From positions 99,890,201-99,954,200 of the forward strand of contig CM060953.1 in the NCBI GenBank assembly GCA_030765055.1: a stretch of DNA of 64,000 bases, written 5' to 3'. The notes under the pieces are model-generated. The model had not been told where the DNA came from. It worked only from the letters and a program-made list of their open reading frames with translations, and ran no database searches. Positions 1 through 10,592 of the stretch are shown piece after piece (position 1 is the stretch's first letter; each line of letters begins with the position of its first letter). The DNA comes from Mantis religiosa (Eukaryota > Arthropoda > Insecta > Mantodea > Mantidae). The translations under genes and the position numbers were made by a program.

Positions 1-397
1 TGACAGTTCGCGTCACGATGAAAGTGTAGATTAAGATTGCATTCTCCAGGATTGGGATATTTGTGATTCTGGGGTTTGACGGGATGGCAATTCCTGACGC
101 CTACCCAATCGAATTCTAGCGTTTGAAACGAGATATCGTGACTGGCAACGCTGGTGTTTGACATTGAAGTCACTGGCCATGTACTGGGATGGAGGGACAA
201 GGCACCTTATGTAAATACTGTTCTTATGCCGTTCTTTAATTCCATTTGCTGCCTTCACCACAGAGAGGGTAGCACCGGTAATGAACAGTAGTAGATCTTT
301 GTATTTAACCTCAAGACACATAGACTTATCAAATAAGACTTCTATAGAATTATGATTTAGTATATCTAACACCACGACAGCAAATAAAAAGGTTTGT

Positions 398-635
398 CCA
401 CCTTGGTAGCGTACATGGTAGCGAGTCTGCCTCACGTTCAAGAGATCCTGAGTTCGAATCTTGGTAAAGTTGAGTTACCTGGATAAGGTTTATTCCAGTG
501 TTTTCCCTTATCCTTAAAGACGAATGTCGGCTAACTCTAAGCACTATGGACCCTGAGCTCATTTGAGCATCAGTTCACCCATTCCATTCATCGTCCGATA
601 TGACTTAACGCTGGAGGACGTAAATTAAAAAAAAA
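398..635 (+). repeat. SINE family S1, copy 1 (tRNA-derived)
   Basis: About 240 bp with a tRNA-like head. The A box lies around 420 and a B box (GAGTTCGAATC) around 449. A unique body follows, ending in an ACGTAAATTA motif and a run of nine A. The same sequence recurs on the minus strand near 21.2 kb and 57.8 kb, so it is a dispersed family. SINEs of this type are transcribed by RNA polymerase III from the tRNA-like promoter and copied by LINE machinery. No clear target duplication was found here. Confidence 0.8.
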
Positions 636-639
636 GTTT

Positions 640-2680
640 TACCTAGAGAATCCTCGTAGAGTACACCTATAATTTACGTTCGCCACATATCTGCCTGTTA
701 CATAGGTAGTTTCATCTGACAACCATATTTTTTTACCGTTTACAACTATTTTAATATAACCCAACGTATTTTCGTAGCAATCAGATCAATAGTCGTTTCG
801 GAGAGCTGTCTGAGTTGGAACGATGCGTTCATTTTTCCAGAAAACCTCGAAAATGGGGATTATCTACTTTACTCAACGGAATATTAGCGTTGATCATAAT
901 TTCACGTAAATCCTTAGCAGATCCCCCATATCATCTTTCCACATATTTTAATCTCATACTCACATATTGAACACACGTGTGTTTGCTTGGATGCGCAACA
1001 TGTTATATTATTGCTGCATTCCCGTAACAAAGTCTTTAATTTCATCTCGTTTGTTTGCTTGGTTTGCCACACTGTATGTAATACTGGTCACTACAGGTTA
1101 GTTCACTACTGCAGCGCATTTGATTATGAACGTCGGAGTTTGTCCCGTGTAATGATAGAATGACAGAGAGGATAGCGTGTGCGTTTTTAGTTGCATTTCT
1201 TTTGGCTGTAGATAAAAAAAAGAACTGGGAACAGCCAATACAGTTAGCAACTTTCTTGGCGCTGCCAGTTCCATAGCGAGCGGGCGACAGAGATGGAAGA
1301 TATACTTGTCTTTGTCTCACCGAACCCGCGTATTAAGTGATCTGAGATGTACATACAGCCGCTGACAGAGAAGTTCGCTTAATATTTCAGCATGTGTGTA
1401 AAAACGTATGTAATTTGTACCTGAAAACTGTGAACCAGAAAACAATTCACTTGCGCAGTCATCGTTTATGTGCACGCAAAACAAAATGACAAAAATTGCA
1501 TATCTTCAACGAAGGAATGGAGTTTGCTACAATGAAACAAAATAGTGATATTTCAACGATTTGTGTATAGTCTCTATTTTAATGATGTCGTAATTGTATA
1601 TTGCCTGTAATGGAGTTTACCAACTTTTACTTCATTAAAATAGTTAATAAATATGGAGGATATGAATGTACATTTATGAAGCATTTTTACACAAAAATCA
1701 GCTATACATCTAATGTTGTGCATTGTGCGCAGAAATTTTAATGTTGCAACAGTAATGTCATTTCTTTCAAGCTGAAATTTCCGACCATCGTTGGTTCTCC
1801 TATTTTTAACCCAAGAGATTTCACAATATTTTTACTTAAGAAGATACAGACCTGTATATTCTATTATCTCCCTCATTAAATTGGCAGTTGGATATTCACA
1901 CCTGTTATATAAATCATAAATTGTTCCACATAAAACACACTTTTGAAAATCGTCTAATTTGGTAACACGCAATTAGTTGCTCGTTGTTTCCAAGGAGACC
2001 TAAATATGCGAACTGTTTGCCTTCTTTAACAATGTTCGTTACAGAATGAGCACTCACGTGACGAGCTTGTTCACATTTGTACTTTCGAAAATGTACTTGA
2101 CAACTGTTTGAAAATGGAATGCACATGAAAAATAATATTTCTAGTCTGCTTGTGTAAAATCTCGCAGTTAGTACTAGGCACACTAGTACTAGCTTGCTAA
2201 GCGACATATGTACCAGCTTTGAAAATCAAGTCTACACTCTTAAAACTCAACCACCATACTGAATGCAAGGTAAAAAATACAACCGCAGCATAGCACGTGT
2301 GCGTTTTTCTTCACCTACAATTAATTATTCTTTTCTTTCTAATCAGGCCTCTTGTCTTTCCATATCTCCAAAACCAAGTTGTCCTATAAACACGGGGTTT
2401 GGACAGTCACCCTCAGAAAAAATAGCTCTGCGTCACGGAAAAAAAATTCTGGAATTAGTATATTTTGAGCGCGCAGAGAAATTAACCGTAGAGTTCAGCA
2501 AAGCGAGCCGATCCGCATGTTGAAGTATACAACGTTGCACACACCTCATTGGCTAATCAGAGTTAAACCAACCACACCTAACCCCGCCTAATGTTCATTC
2601 CTATTTTGCGGCTAAACTATCTCACGCTAGTGCTGTAAACAAGACGGAGTTGACTCAACTCGCCACGTGTTAGACGCTAA
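640..2680. other. No recognisable gene
   Basis: AT-rich sequence with only short open frames. An 86-codon plus-strand frame at 2263-2523 has no motif I recognise. A G+C-richer stretch near 2440-2670 includes an ATTGG element (inverted CCAAT) near 2549, which could be promoter-like, but nothing downstream supports a gene. Confidence 0.5.

Positions 2681-2683
<3 letters not shown>

Positions 2684-2766
<83 letters not shown>
2684..2766. repeat. (CA)n microsatellite
   Basis: An uninterrupted CA dinucleotide tract of about 41 units. It will be polymorphic and prone to assembly error. Confidence 0.98.
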
Positions 2767-2770
<4 letters not shown>

Positions 2771-2844
2771 TGCAACACTAGCACTAAATATAGTGGCGTT
2801 AACTTCTAGACAATAGAGTTGGGTTACACATTAACTTATTAAAT

Positions 2845-3090
2845 CTATGAGTTGCTTCATTTCTGAAAAAATAGTCATGAACTTTACTGACTGCGTATAG
2901 CACTTTTCGCAAAATCGTCGTATTTCTCCACGCGCTGTTTGCATTTACGCGATTTTCCCAGTGTTCTTAGAGTTCCATTCTAACACTATGTACGAAATAG
3001 TGTACTCTCGTACACTATTTGCGGAAACACCAAGCAGATCACCAGTTTCTTTCTCAATGTTTTTTTAGAGACGATTCCGGGTTATTTCCT
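2845..3090 (-). pseudogene. Possible DDE-transposase N-terminal remnant
   Basis: Minus-strand translation across several frames gives a helix-turn-helix-like stretch (GDLLGVSANSV), then a segment resembling TPGKKRK followed by DDFAKSAIR. I associate that order with an arthropod transposon-encoded family having an N-terminal HTH and a DDE nuclease. Stops and frameshifts interrupt it and no catalytic region is visible. A 69-codon minus frame at 3090-3299 may be adjoining debris. The assignment is tentative. Confidence 0.3.
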
Positions 3091-3439
3091 TAAGCACCGC
3101 GAAACAATGCGGAATCATTCGCCCCTCGCCACTTTTTAAAGGTTTGCCTCGATTTAACTTTGGCTAAAACACGGGCCTGCTCCGTGATGAAAAGCTTACT
3201 GATTTTAAATTGCATATACATAAGTGTTTTGGGGCTTGTGAGGTAAGCGAGATGCACAGGAAATATAGTGTTAAATATCAGACCTATAAACAATAACATC
3301 TTAATCAGTACAGCCCGGATTTCTAAGCAAAAATGCTTATAAATGCTTTTTTAGCTGAAATACGGTGTTTGCTTGCTTATTTTATGCTTTGTAATTAAAA
3401 CAGCTTCATTTATCCAAATCATACTAATTTAAAAGTAAA

Positions 3440-3717
3440 TTTTCACTCCTAGCCATCATCGTCTCGCCGAAAGAGTCAGGAGCCTGTATAAAAACGTGGA
3501 TCTTCTTGTCTCTAGCGTAAAGAAAGTGTACTGTCGCCGATTAGAGTTAAAAAAGTTCATGAAGTCCTTCCAAATTTGCCTTTACCTCCTCAGCCAGTTT
3601 TAACTCGATCGGGTTCTGGGTTAAAGGCTGTCAATCTACGCTGAACACTTCAATGAAATAGAACAGTGCTGTACTACTTAGATGCAGAAAATACAAGTAA
3701 CATCGCCACAGCACAGG
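3440..3717 (+). pseudogene. hAT-type transposase fragment
   Basis: Plus-strand frames read HHRLAERVRSLYKNVDLLVS, then a frameshifted block containing LPPQPVLTR and LKAVN, then AEHFNEIEQ. I recognise this order (HGLHR..ER...., VKKVF, LPPQPVLTRWGTWLKAV) from the middle of hAT-like transposase-derived proteins that are common in arthropods. At least two frameshifts are present and neither end is complete. A minus-strand Gypsy integrase fragment abuts it on the right. Confidence 0.55.
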
Positions 3718-3911
3718 CATCTGGATGTTCTGACGAGCCATCTCGTGCACGTCGTGGAGACGGTCCACCAAGTTTTCCACATACTCGGTTGCTGGCTGTT
3801 TCGCTTCCGGGGGGCTTCCAAAAGCCCGATCACAAGGGAGGCGTAACTCTCGGCTGAACATTAAGCTGGCTGGCGTCATCCCAGTGGTATCGAGTGTCCA
3901 CGAGCGGCCTT
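3718..3911 (-). pseudogene. Gypsy integrase fragment (A/B/C/D family)
   Basis: Minus-strand translation reads MTPASLMFSRELRLPCD, then EAKQPATEYVENLVDRLHD, then HEMARQNIQ. This matches the region after the integrase catalytic core in the Gypsy copies at 11.8, 55.4 and 60.9 kb. Only about 65 codons survive, with no LTR, and unrelated sequence begins abruptly on both sides. It looks like a scrap left by deletion or template switching. Confidence 0.85.
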
Positions 3912-5000
3912 CTTATTAGGATTTTTGTGATTGCCTTCGAAGTTTTCAATAACTGATCAGAAGGCGGTCCATGCTTCTATTTCTCTCTCGTTCAATTTAT
4001 TCTCAAAATCATCCTTCATCGATTTCTTTGAGGACCAACAAAAATTCCAGCCTTTAATTTGTCTTGTATAAGGAAGGGAAATTTGTTGGAAAGGTACTTG
4101 AAATAGGATCCAACCTGTGGTAGAGCCCTTACAAATTGCTTCATCAAGCCCAATTTTATGTGTAGTAGTAGAAGCAATATCTTTTGTCTCTCTACAAACG
4201 GTTCGTTCAGAATGTTTTTAGTTCCAGGCAACAAATTTCTCTGTTGTGGCCACACTTTCACACTCCAATGTCTTTGCTTTACCCGACTGACACATTCGCA
4301 CAGAAAATCAGGAACTTTTGCAGTCCTAGCTTGTTGCCCTAATAGTATTATAATAACTGAAATTACCACAGACACGCCATTGTTCCTCGTTACTTATTAA
4401 ATAGATCATGTTTTTCACCGTCTCTTTCATTTGAACTGAATGTGCGACAGAATAGACCCATTCACGTTCTCATTATGCAGTACACGCCTTTCAGGATCCT
4501 CTTTGATGAATCTATAAAAAGTCTCCATTGAGTACGATCATGTTCAGTGTCATAAAAATGTATTGACTGCTTTATGTTACTGCAGTAAACCCAGGACTCC
4601 ATAAGCGAGAAAAAAGCAACTAGCTCTTGTTCTCTGTATCTGCATCATGGGTAACGTGTTCCTGGTTCCAGAAGATTCCTATTTTTAAGACGGGAGTCTA
4701 GAAACTGCAGACTCCTTAGACAAATTCAGTTCAGTACTAGATCATTTTGTTCACTCTAGAAAGCAGTTGTGTAGTCACGTTATATTCAGGGCGGTGGACA
4801 TTATCTGAATCGTCTTTAGTGCTTGCGTGAGGTACAATTTCAACATATTCTTCTTCCAAGTTCTCTGAAACAGCTGGAGGAAGAAGATTGTAATTGCAAG
4901 CAGATCTTTTCCAAGTGTAACCGGCCTGATGACAGAAGGAATACTTGGATACACAATGTGTTTCTTAGTTTTTGAATTGTGCCCCCTTTGACTTACTATC
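3912..5000 (-). pseudogene. Broken copy of an unnamed repetitive arthropod protein family
   Basis: Minus-strand reading gives IPSVIRPV near 4950, LFIDSSKR near 4520, AHSVQMKET near 4430, WRVCGNF near 4380, LLGQQA followed by a Cys-rich FLCEC near 4300, then LPGTKNILNEP, LLHIKLGLMKQFVRAL and KLKAGIFVGP. I remember this motif order from a multicopy uncharacterised arthropod family, possibly transposon-encoded, and can give no function. Several frameshifts and stops make it non-functional. The longest open piece is 4016-4375. A fragment of the same family lies at 20.9 kb. Confidence 0.6.
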
Positions 5001-5009
5001 AAATGGAGT

Positions 5010-5717
5010 CAAATGGAGAGTTTAATGTCAGGACGGCACGTTGGCCATGGTAGCTCAAGGGTTAGAGCGACTGTACGTGGTTCAAATCCCGGCCATGGCA
5101 TTGAATTTTTCATGTTGACTATCTATCAAAAACCTTAGCCTATATATAGATAGTGTGGAGAAATGATTAATTTCCATCAATTACTAAAATAATAAGAGTT
5201 AAATGATGAAGCCTGGGACTCAGGTACTTACGATAGTAAGTCGCCACAAACGGTGTATCTCGAATGCGAGAGCCCCTAAGTGGTTTACCGCCGAAATATA
5301 CGAGTCAAATGGAGAGTTTAAGGACGGCACCTTGACTATGGTAGCTCAAGGGTTAGAGCGACTGGACGGAAACCAGGAGAACCATGGTTCAAATCCCGGC
5401 CATGGCATTGAATTTTTCATATTGACTATCTATCAAAAACCTTAGCCTGTATATAGCTAGTGTGGAGAAATGATTAATTTCCATCAATTACTAAAATAAT
5501 AAGAGTTAAATGATGAAGCCTGGGACTCAAGTACTTACGATAGTAAGTCGCCACAAACGGTGTATCTCGAATGCGAGAGCCCCTAAGTGGTTTACCGGAA
5601 AAATATACGAATCAAATGGAGAGTTTAATGTCAAGACGGCACTTTGGCCATGGTAGTGGACGGAAACCAGGAGATCCGTGGTTCAAATCCCGGCCATGGC
5701 ATTGAATTTTTCATGTT
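5010..5717 (+). repeat. S2 tRNA-like repeat, three head-to-tail units
   Basis: Two full units of about 296 and 307 bp and a partial third. Each starts with a tRNA-like head: GCCATGG pairs with CCATGGC, a GCTC/GAGC D-stem is visible, and an anticodon-like CTGG/CCAG stem is seen in unit 2. The B box is GGTTCAAATCC. A shared body ends in TTCCATCAATTACTAAAAT, followed by a linker of about 120 bp. Unit 1 has a short gap in the anticodon region and unit 3 in the D/anticodon region. A G-type LTR cuts off unit 3. The same family is at 49.4 kb. Confidence 0.85.
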
Positions 5718-5719
5718 GA

Positions 5720-5992
5720 CTCTAACGAATTACATGTTATCGCGTAATATGCGCTTCATATACGGTAACTCCATACCGTAATATAGATTGGTTTCCCTTA
5801 GTCGGCAACTTCGCGATTCTTATGATTATAAAAAAGGTAAGCAGTCACTAAACAAGTCTTAAACTTGGATTCCAGTATTATCAGTGTCATCCTTACTCCT
5901 ATATATCCACGCATACCCTGAGATAAATAAAAGGCTAGACCGCGCATCGTTTCAATTGGCATAAGGTTTTCCTTAGTCAAGAGCGGAGGCAA
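5720..5992 (+). mobile_element. 5' LTR of errantivirus-type Gypsy element G
   Basis: The segment is closely repeated at 19757-20035 in the same orientation, which defines it as an LTR-like repeat. It is followed within three bases by a primer-binding-like sequence. It contains a possible TATA region (ATTATAAAAA). The exact left boundary is inferred from where the two copies begin to match (TAACGAATTACATG). No TG...CA ends were recognisable, and no matching 3' LTR follows G. Confidence 0.7.
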
Positions 5993-5994
5993 AC

Positions 5995-6013
5995 TGGCGC
6001 ACCATCGTGGGGC
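5995..6013 (+). promoter_or_regulatory. Primer-binding site of element G
   Basis: TGGCGCACCATCGTGGGGC lies immediately downstream of the LTR. It resembles the lysine-tRNA primer site used by gypsy/errantivirus-type elements (TGGCGCCC...CGTGGGGC), with a few changes. The tRNA assignment rests on family knowledge. Confidence 0.6.
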
Positions 6014-6054
6014 ACATGAGGGAGCATCGACACGAGTAAGGGACACGACAAGAG

Positions 6055-6175
6055 GAAGTACGAGAAGGTTCAACTCGAGAAGTAGGTTCAAGCCGAGGAG
6101 GTTCGACCTGAGAAGCAGGTTCGACAGAGAACGAGGTTCGACCCAACAAGGAGTGTAGAAACAGTTCGACTGGAA
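6055..6175 (+). repeat. Short degenerate tandem repeats in the G leader
   Basis: Five to six imperfect copies of an 18-20 bp unit containing GAG-AAG-x-AGGTTCGAC lie between the primer site and gag. Untranslated leaders of LTR elements often hold packaging or translation signals. No function can be assigned here. Confidence 0.6.
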
Positions 6176-6270
6176 AGTAGAAAGGATGCGGCCATCGTAA
6201 GCTACATCATCGGGAGACATTACGGAAATTAAAGGTACAGAGTGTTAACTTCTCTAATCAGCTATTGTGA

Positions 6271-7219
6271 ATGTATTTGAGGAGTGGAAAAATGCTGAGT
6301 CAAAATTCTGTAGAAAACATGGAAGTTCAGGAGGTTGATGATAACAGCAGTAGGCAGGAAGTTGAAGTAGCAGAGTGTAGTAGAACTGTACAAAATAATG
6401 TAGGAATGGAAGGAAATATGTTAGGGGAATTTAGGAAAATGTTCGCAAGTTTAAAGAAAGAGATGGATAATAATATTCAAAGTTTAAGTGAAAAGATGAC
6501 AGTAACAATAAAAGTTTACAACAGATAGAAAAAAAAGATAGAAAATAGTATTCAGAAGTTAGAGGTAGCACAAGTAGAACTACGAAGGAAGTTAGAGAAT
6601 CAACAACAAGCGCTGGAAAATGTCAGACAAGTTAGTCAGGAAATAGAAAGTGTAAGGAAAGAAGGTGGTCAGGTAACAGATAATGTGAGGTAAGAAGTTA
6701 GGAGATAAGAATTCTGAAAATAAAATTGTGAAACTAGTTAATGAAAAATCAGATAAAGAAAACAGAAAACTGACGGAGGAAATAGCATAGAAATCATACA
6801 AAGAAAGAGAAATAGCCAGAAAAGAAGTAGAAGAAACAACGAGTAGATTATAGTTATCAGAAAGGGAAAGTAGAAGACAGACGAGAAATTTGGAGGAAAT
6901 TACGGAGCAAATGAAAGAGGTAGCGATAGAAATCAAAGGAGTAAAGGAAAACTTAGAGAATTTAAGAATAAGTGGAAATGTTCCTAGTTCTAGTGCTAGT
7001 AATGTAAGTGAGGTAAACGCACGAAACGAGGCGATGCCCAAAGCTTCAGCCGACATTTCGTTGCTAAATGTGTGTGCTAGCACCTGCAGTAATGACACGA
7101 GATACAATAATGAAGACAGAAACGGCGGTCCGAATATGACATGGCCTAACCATATTCTGAGTGAAATTGTACCACCAGTTTTTGAGAACAAGGATTCTGA
7201 TGATCCTAAAGTGTTCATT
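6271..7219 (+). pseudogene. gag: Element G gag, part 1
   Basis: The frame begins MYLRSGK, a start I associate with gypsy-type gag. A long Glu/Lys-rich coiled-coil region follows, and then PPVFENKDSDDPKVFI, which marks the start of the capsid-like domain. Stops near 6526, 6692 and 6788 break the coiled coil. At 7219 the frame is cut by an R1-like LINE and resumes in phase at 8232 (GGLQEYF) once one copy of the 8-bp target duplication is discounted. Confidence 0.75.
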
Positions 7220-8223
7220 AGCCGTCGTCCTATACAACAACAATCTGCTTAGCTCAATCGTTGGACACGCTGCCAGTGCCTGGGCACATAGGCTGCACCT
7301 GAAAACCGCCAGTACAGCATTACGCAAGCTCCAACGCAGAATTCTAATAATGATGACAGGAGCATTTTCTACGACACCAACTGACGCTCTCCTCGTGGTG
7401 CTAGGGCTAATTCCTCTAGATCTGGAGATTCGCCGGAGAGCTGCATGCTACTGGCTACGTAAGAACAACAACATTCGGGCAGCACAATTAGCTGGCGGAG
7501 TAGTGCGCGATGAGCTAGAAATTAAGGAAGTGCTAACTGCTGAATGGCAACAAGAATGGGATGTGAGCACAACCGGCAGGCGTACGTACGACATCCTACC
7601 AAATATCGAGGAACGCCTGAAAATGAAATTCCTACAACCATCCAGAGGCCTAATACATTATCTGACTGGTCATGGCCCATACTCCAGCTACCTCCACAGA
7701 TTCCACCTGAAAGATACAGAAAACTACCGATGTGGAACAACCGAAACACCGGAACATGCAGTATGGGAATGTCCACTGACAATACGACATAGGACAACAG
7801 CGATGTCGTACGTACAGGACAAGTCAATTCATGAAATAATAAGAAGCAGACGACTCTGGACTTGGTTTGACAAAGCGGCAAACACCTTCTCAATTAAGGC
7901 AAGGGAAGGATTCATCAATGGAAGACAACTTTAAAAACACTCTCGACTAAGACAAACTACCGGCGATGGCAGAAAATAATTAGGTTAAGTTAAAATTAGG
8001 AATTAGTATAAGCTAATATTAGAAATTAAGTAATATTTATATGTAAAGCTAATTGTAAGTACTCCTAGGGTACCTCAAAATACACATTGTAAAAACAAAT
8101 GTATTAAAATCAAATAAAGAGTGGAACACAGTCTGGTTTGTAAAATAGGCACCAGACTCCCAGAATTAAGGAGGCCGAGGTCTTGCTGTAGAGCAAGATC
8201 TCGGCCTTTTTTTTTTTTTTTTT
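7220..8223 (+). mobile_element. 5'-truncated R1-like LINE inserted in G gag
   Basis: The insertion is flanked by an 8-bp target duplication, TGTTCATT (7212-7219 and 8224-8231). An open frame to 7934 encodes the C-terminal part of ORF2. It has ASAWAHRLHLKT, LRKLQRRILIMMTGAF, the hydrophobic LLVVLGLIPLDL segment and a Cys/His motif (YRCGTTETPEHAVWECPL) typical of R1-type ORF2 tails. Reverse transcriptase and endonuclease are missing, as expected from 5' truncation. About 290 bp of 3' untranslated sequence follow. The 3' end is a hairpin plus a T tract, not a poly(A) tail. Confidence 0.8.
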
Positions 8224-8224
8224 T
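8171..8224 (+). terminator. Hairpin plus T18 at the LINE 3' end
   Basis: AGGCCGAGGTCTTGCT pairs with AGCAAGATCTCGGCCT (one G-T pair) across a four-base loop. It is followed directly by 18 T on the sense strand and then the target duplication. A weaker upstream hairpin (GTCTGG...CCAGAC, 8130-8156) precedes it. The shape is that of a polymerase III or intrinsic terminator. Here it forms the terminus of a LINE insertion, so a role as an RNA 3'-end structure is equally possible. Confidence 0.7.
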
Positions 8225-8231
8225 GTTCATT

Positions 8232-9170
8232 GGAGGATTACAGGAGTATTTTGCGATAATATGTATACCGGAGGAGTAAGAGAGAAAATATTTTGAAGGT
8301 AACGCTGCGAGTTGCCTAGATTTATCTATGAGAAATAGCAATGACTTCGGGACCTTTATCAATTTATTCCTGAGTAGATATTGGGGAGCAAACAGACATG
8401 CTAGCATAAGGCTGGAGATATGCACGTGAGAAAGAATTGATAAACCTTATGACAACTCATTTTCCTGAGACTATTCAGCATTATTTGATCATAGCTAAAC
8501 CCAATAATGTCATCGCCATGATTGATTTATTGTTGGCATTAGAAAGCAACAAGCTTAGAAACGATTCGGACAATAGAAATAAAGAGACAAGCGAAAGAGA
8601 AATTTTGAGTTATTTCGGGCAAGGGGCACAGTCACATCAGAATCGGAATGACATGAGAAATAGATATCGAGGTCCAGTGTCTAGGATGGAAACGAATCCC
8701 TGGGAAGGTAGAAGTAGAAATAACTTTGACAGGAACAATAGAAATCGGAATGGGCAGAGCCGTGAAACGAATATTAAGTAAATTACATGAATGCAGGCCG
8801 ATTTGATAGGAACAGAAGGGGGCAAGAATTTAGATATAGAAGATATTCTGGTAGTGAATATTGGAGGAATGACGATAGTTATGAGTTTAGGCCCAGGTAG
8901 CCGAGGCAGGGAGATAGGAGTAGAGGCGGTCGGAATTCACCTGAGAACGTAGAAAGGACCAAGGCAATTAATGCTACTACAAAGATGATAGTAAATAATC
9001 AAAATCGAGTGCCGGAAACCAGGAATAATAACAATGGAATTGGAACCGGAGCTATAAGTCGGACGCAAGGAAACGCCAATCCCAGTCACACGCGCCTTCA
9101 GTGAAAACTGGGAGAAATACAAATTGTAATGGGTATACAGAAACTAGCGTTTCTCAAGGGTAAATGATGA
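8232..9170 (+). pseudogene. gag: Element G gag, part 2
   Basis: The gag frame resumes with GGLQEYFAIICIP, then FINLFLSRYWG, the conserved LxxFL..RYW segment of gypsy-type capsid proteins. After an in-frame stop near 8426 a second open stretch (8437-8781) runs from ETIQHYLIIAKP into an Arg/Asn/Gly-rich tail (NRNDMRNRYRG, RNRNGQSRET). Basic tails of this kind take the place of a zinc knuckle in errantivirus gag and bind RNA. Further stops at 8779 and beyond show decay. Confidence 0.7.
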
Positions 9171-9214
9171 TAGAAAGAAATACAGATATTAAGAAAAGGT
9201 TAGAAGAAAATGAG

Positions 9215-9976
9215 AAATTAGTAGAACCTCTCAGGATCAATATAAGAATTAAAGGACAATATAAAGCGATTTTAGACACAGCAGCGAAGCACAGTATGCT
9301 CGCAGAATTTCTATGATGAATTAATAACTATTGGTTTTAAGGTGATGTCTTTACCGGTCAGTGGGATTTATTGTTCGTCAGCTGTTGGTACCAGGAAGGA
9401 AAGGGTGAAATTCCAGGCGATTGAAATAAATGGGACAGTAATAGAAGTTTTATTTTATTTATTACATTTTATTTTATTATAAATATGTTATTTACTATTT
9501 TATTTTATTTTTATTTTTATTACAGCAAGAGAAGTGTCGTGACTTGTAACTAATATAATAATAGGTTGTGATTGCCTTTATGCATCGGAAGCGGTAATAA
9601 ATTTTAAAAGTAGGTTTTTGAAGTTCGATACAGAGCAAGAAACAGTTATACCATTTACAGAAGATAGTTCAGAGACCATTGTTAGGGATAAAGAAAAAGA
9701 AATTAGGGCAGGTGCCTTCTCCTCCTTCTTTGAGGAATATATACAAAGAGCTATGGAGTTGGAAGAAATAAACGCTGAAGAATATAGTATAGAAAATGGC
9801 GTGAATAGGGTGAGTGACGAAGACTTTAAAATCGTTAATAGTGTTATAAGAAACCCCCCTCCCCCCACCCACAAGAAACTCCGGAAATTTGAACTGTTCG
9901 CAAAGAAATAGGTATGATGATGTGGCAGCCTGTGTAGACATAGAGGATTTATTAAAGACCAATAAAACAACTGACC
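9215..9976 (+). pseudogene. Element G protease and start of pol
   Basis: Reading frames give AILDTAAKHSMLAEF, an aspartic protease loop with Gly replaced (DTAA for DTGA), and later NIIIGCDCL, the conserved C-terminal protease signature. An AT-rich (TTTTA)n-like tract at 9451-9525 lies inside the protease. From 9618 to 9911 a 97-codon acidic frame follows, with no reverse-transcriptase motif. The element stops abruptly at about 9976 next to a 25-bp S1 SINE tail. There is no reverse transcriptase, integrase or env. Confidence 0.65.
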
Positions 9977-9977
9977 T

Positions 9978-10002
9978 GATTTTTTTTAATTTACGTCTTC
10001 CA
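9978..10002 (-). repeat. S1 SINE tail fragment
   Basis: Only the terminal CGTTGGAAGACGTAAATTA plus A-run of the S1 family remains. It bridges G on the left and a truncated Gypsy LTR on the right and marks a deletion or recombination junction. Confidence 0.65.
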
Positions 10003-10250
10003 ACGAGCCGCCCCTTCCTTAAATACCTCAACTCATTTTACTAGATATTTCTGAAACAAACAAGAAATCGAATGTTCTGTAAGACAATCAAGATGTCACC
10101 GGTATGTTCCATTTATCTCTTTACTTGTTTGGCATGCCTTTTATATCCGAGCCATGTTTATCTACTTAGACAAGCTGTTTATCTCCGCCCGGCAACATAC
10201 GTGCCTTTTCACTACCACGAAGCGCTATCGGAAATAATAGGTTCGCGACA
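10003..10250 (-). mobile_element. Truncated 3' LTR of Gypsy copy A'
   Basis: On the minus strand this starts TGTCGCGAACC right after the integrase-coding region. It matches the LTR region at 16728-16876 for about 150 bp (shared GTAAAGAGATRAATGGAACAT and TTTAAGGAAG motifs). It breaks off before the U5 part at the S1 tail. Length is about 248 bp against about 557 for the intact relative at 12260. Confidence 0.75.
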
Positions 10251-10261
10251 CAGCTACCTCC

Positions 10262-10592
10262 TCAGGGCTGGTCGTCCCGAACCGTAATATCATAGGGGGC
10301 CAGACGATCCAAGTGTACCACCAACATCTTCCCTAGGGGCAACTTCTGGATGCGGTAGACCACGTCGTTAACCCTCTTCGCCACCCGGTACGGTCCTTGC
10401 CATGGCTGAAGTTTCGGGCAGCGTCCCATGGTCCGGGTAGGGCGGTACAACCAGACCAGGTCACCCTGCTGGAACCCTTGGGTGTTGGCTTGCCTATCGT
10501 ATCGGGTCTTCATGTGGTCGCTCGCCTTCTGAATGTTCTGACGAGCCATTTCATACATGTCGTGGAGATGGTCCACCAGGTTCTCCACATAC
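10262..10592 (-). pseudogene. Gypsy integrase C-terminus, copy A'
   Basis: The minus-strand frame reads YVENLVDHLHDMYEMARQNI, QQGDLVWLYRPTRTMG, CPKLQPWQGPYRVAKRVNDV, then LVVHLDRLAPYD. This is the chromodomain-like C-terminal end of the same integrase found in copies A, C and D. It is intact over about 108 codons. At 10592 the sequence switches directly into plus-strand RNase H of copy A, giving a head-to-head chimera. Confidence 0.85.

Noticed and set aside
2263..2523. Small plus-strand gene
   Set aside because: No recognised motif, no homologous copy in the window and no supporting signals.
5036..5107. Functional tRNA genes in the S2 array
   Set aside because: The heads have gaps in D or anticodon arms and belong to repeated units with common bodies.
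5010..5717. CRISPR-like array
   Set aside because: Only three units of about 300 bp with no short regular repeats or spacers, and tRNA-like heads are present.
8171..8224. Bacterial-type terminator implying contamination
   Set aside because: It lies inside a LINE insertion with its own target duplication within a Gypsy element; no bacterial gene is nearby.
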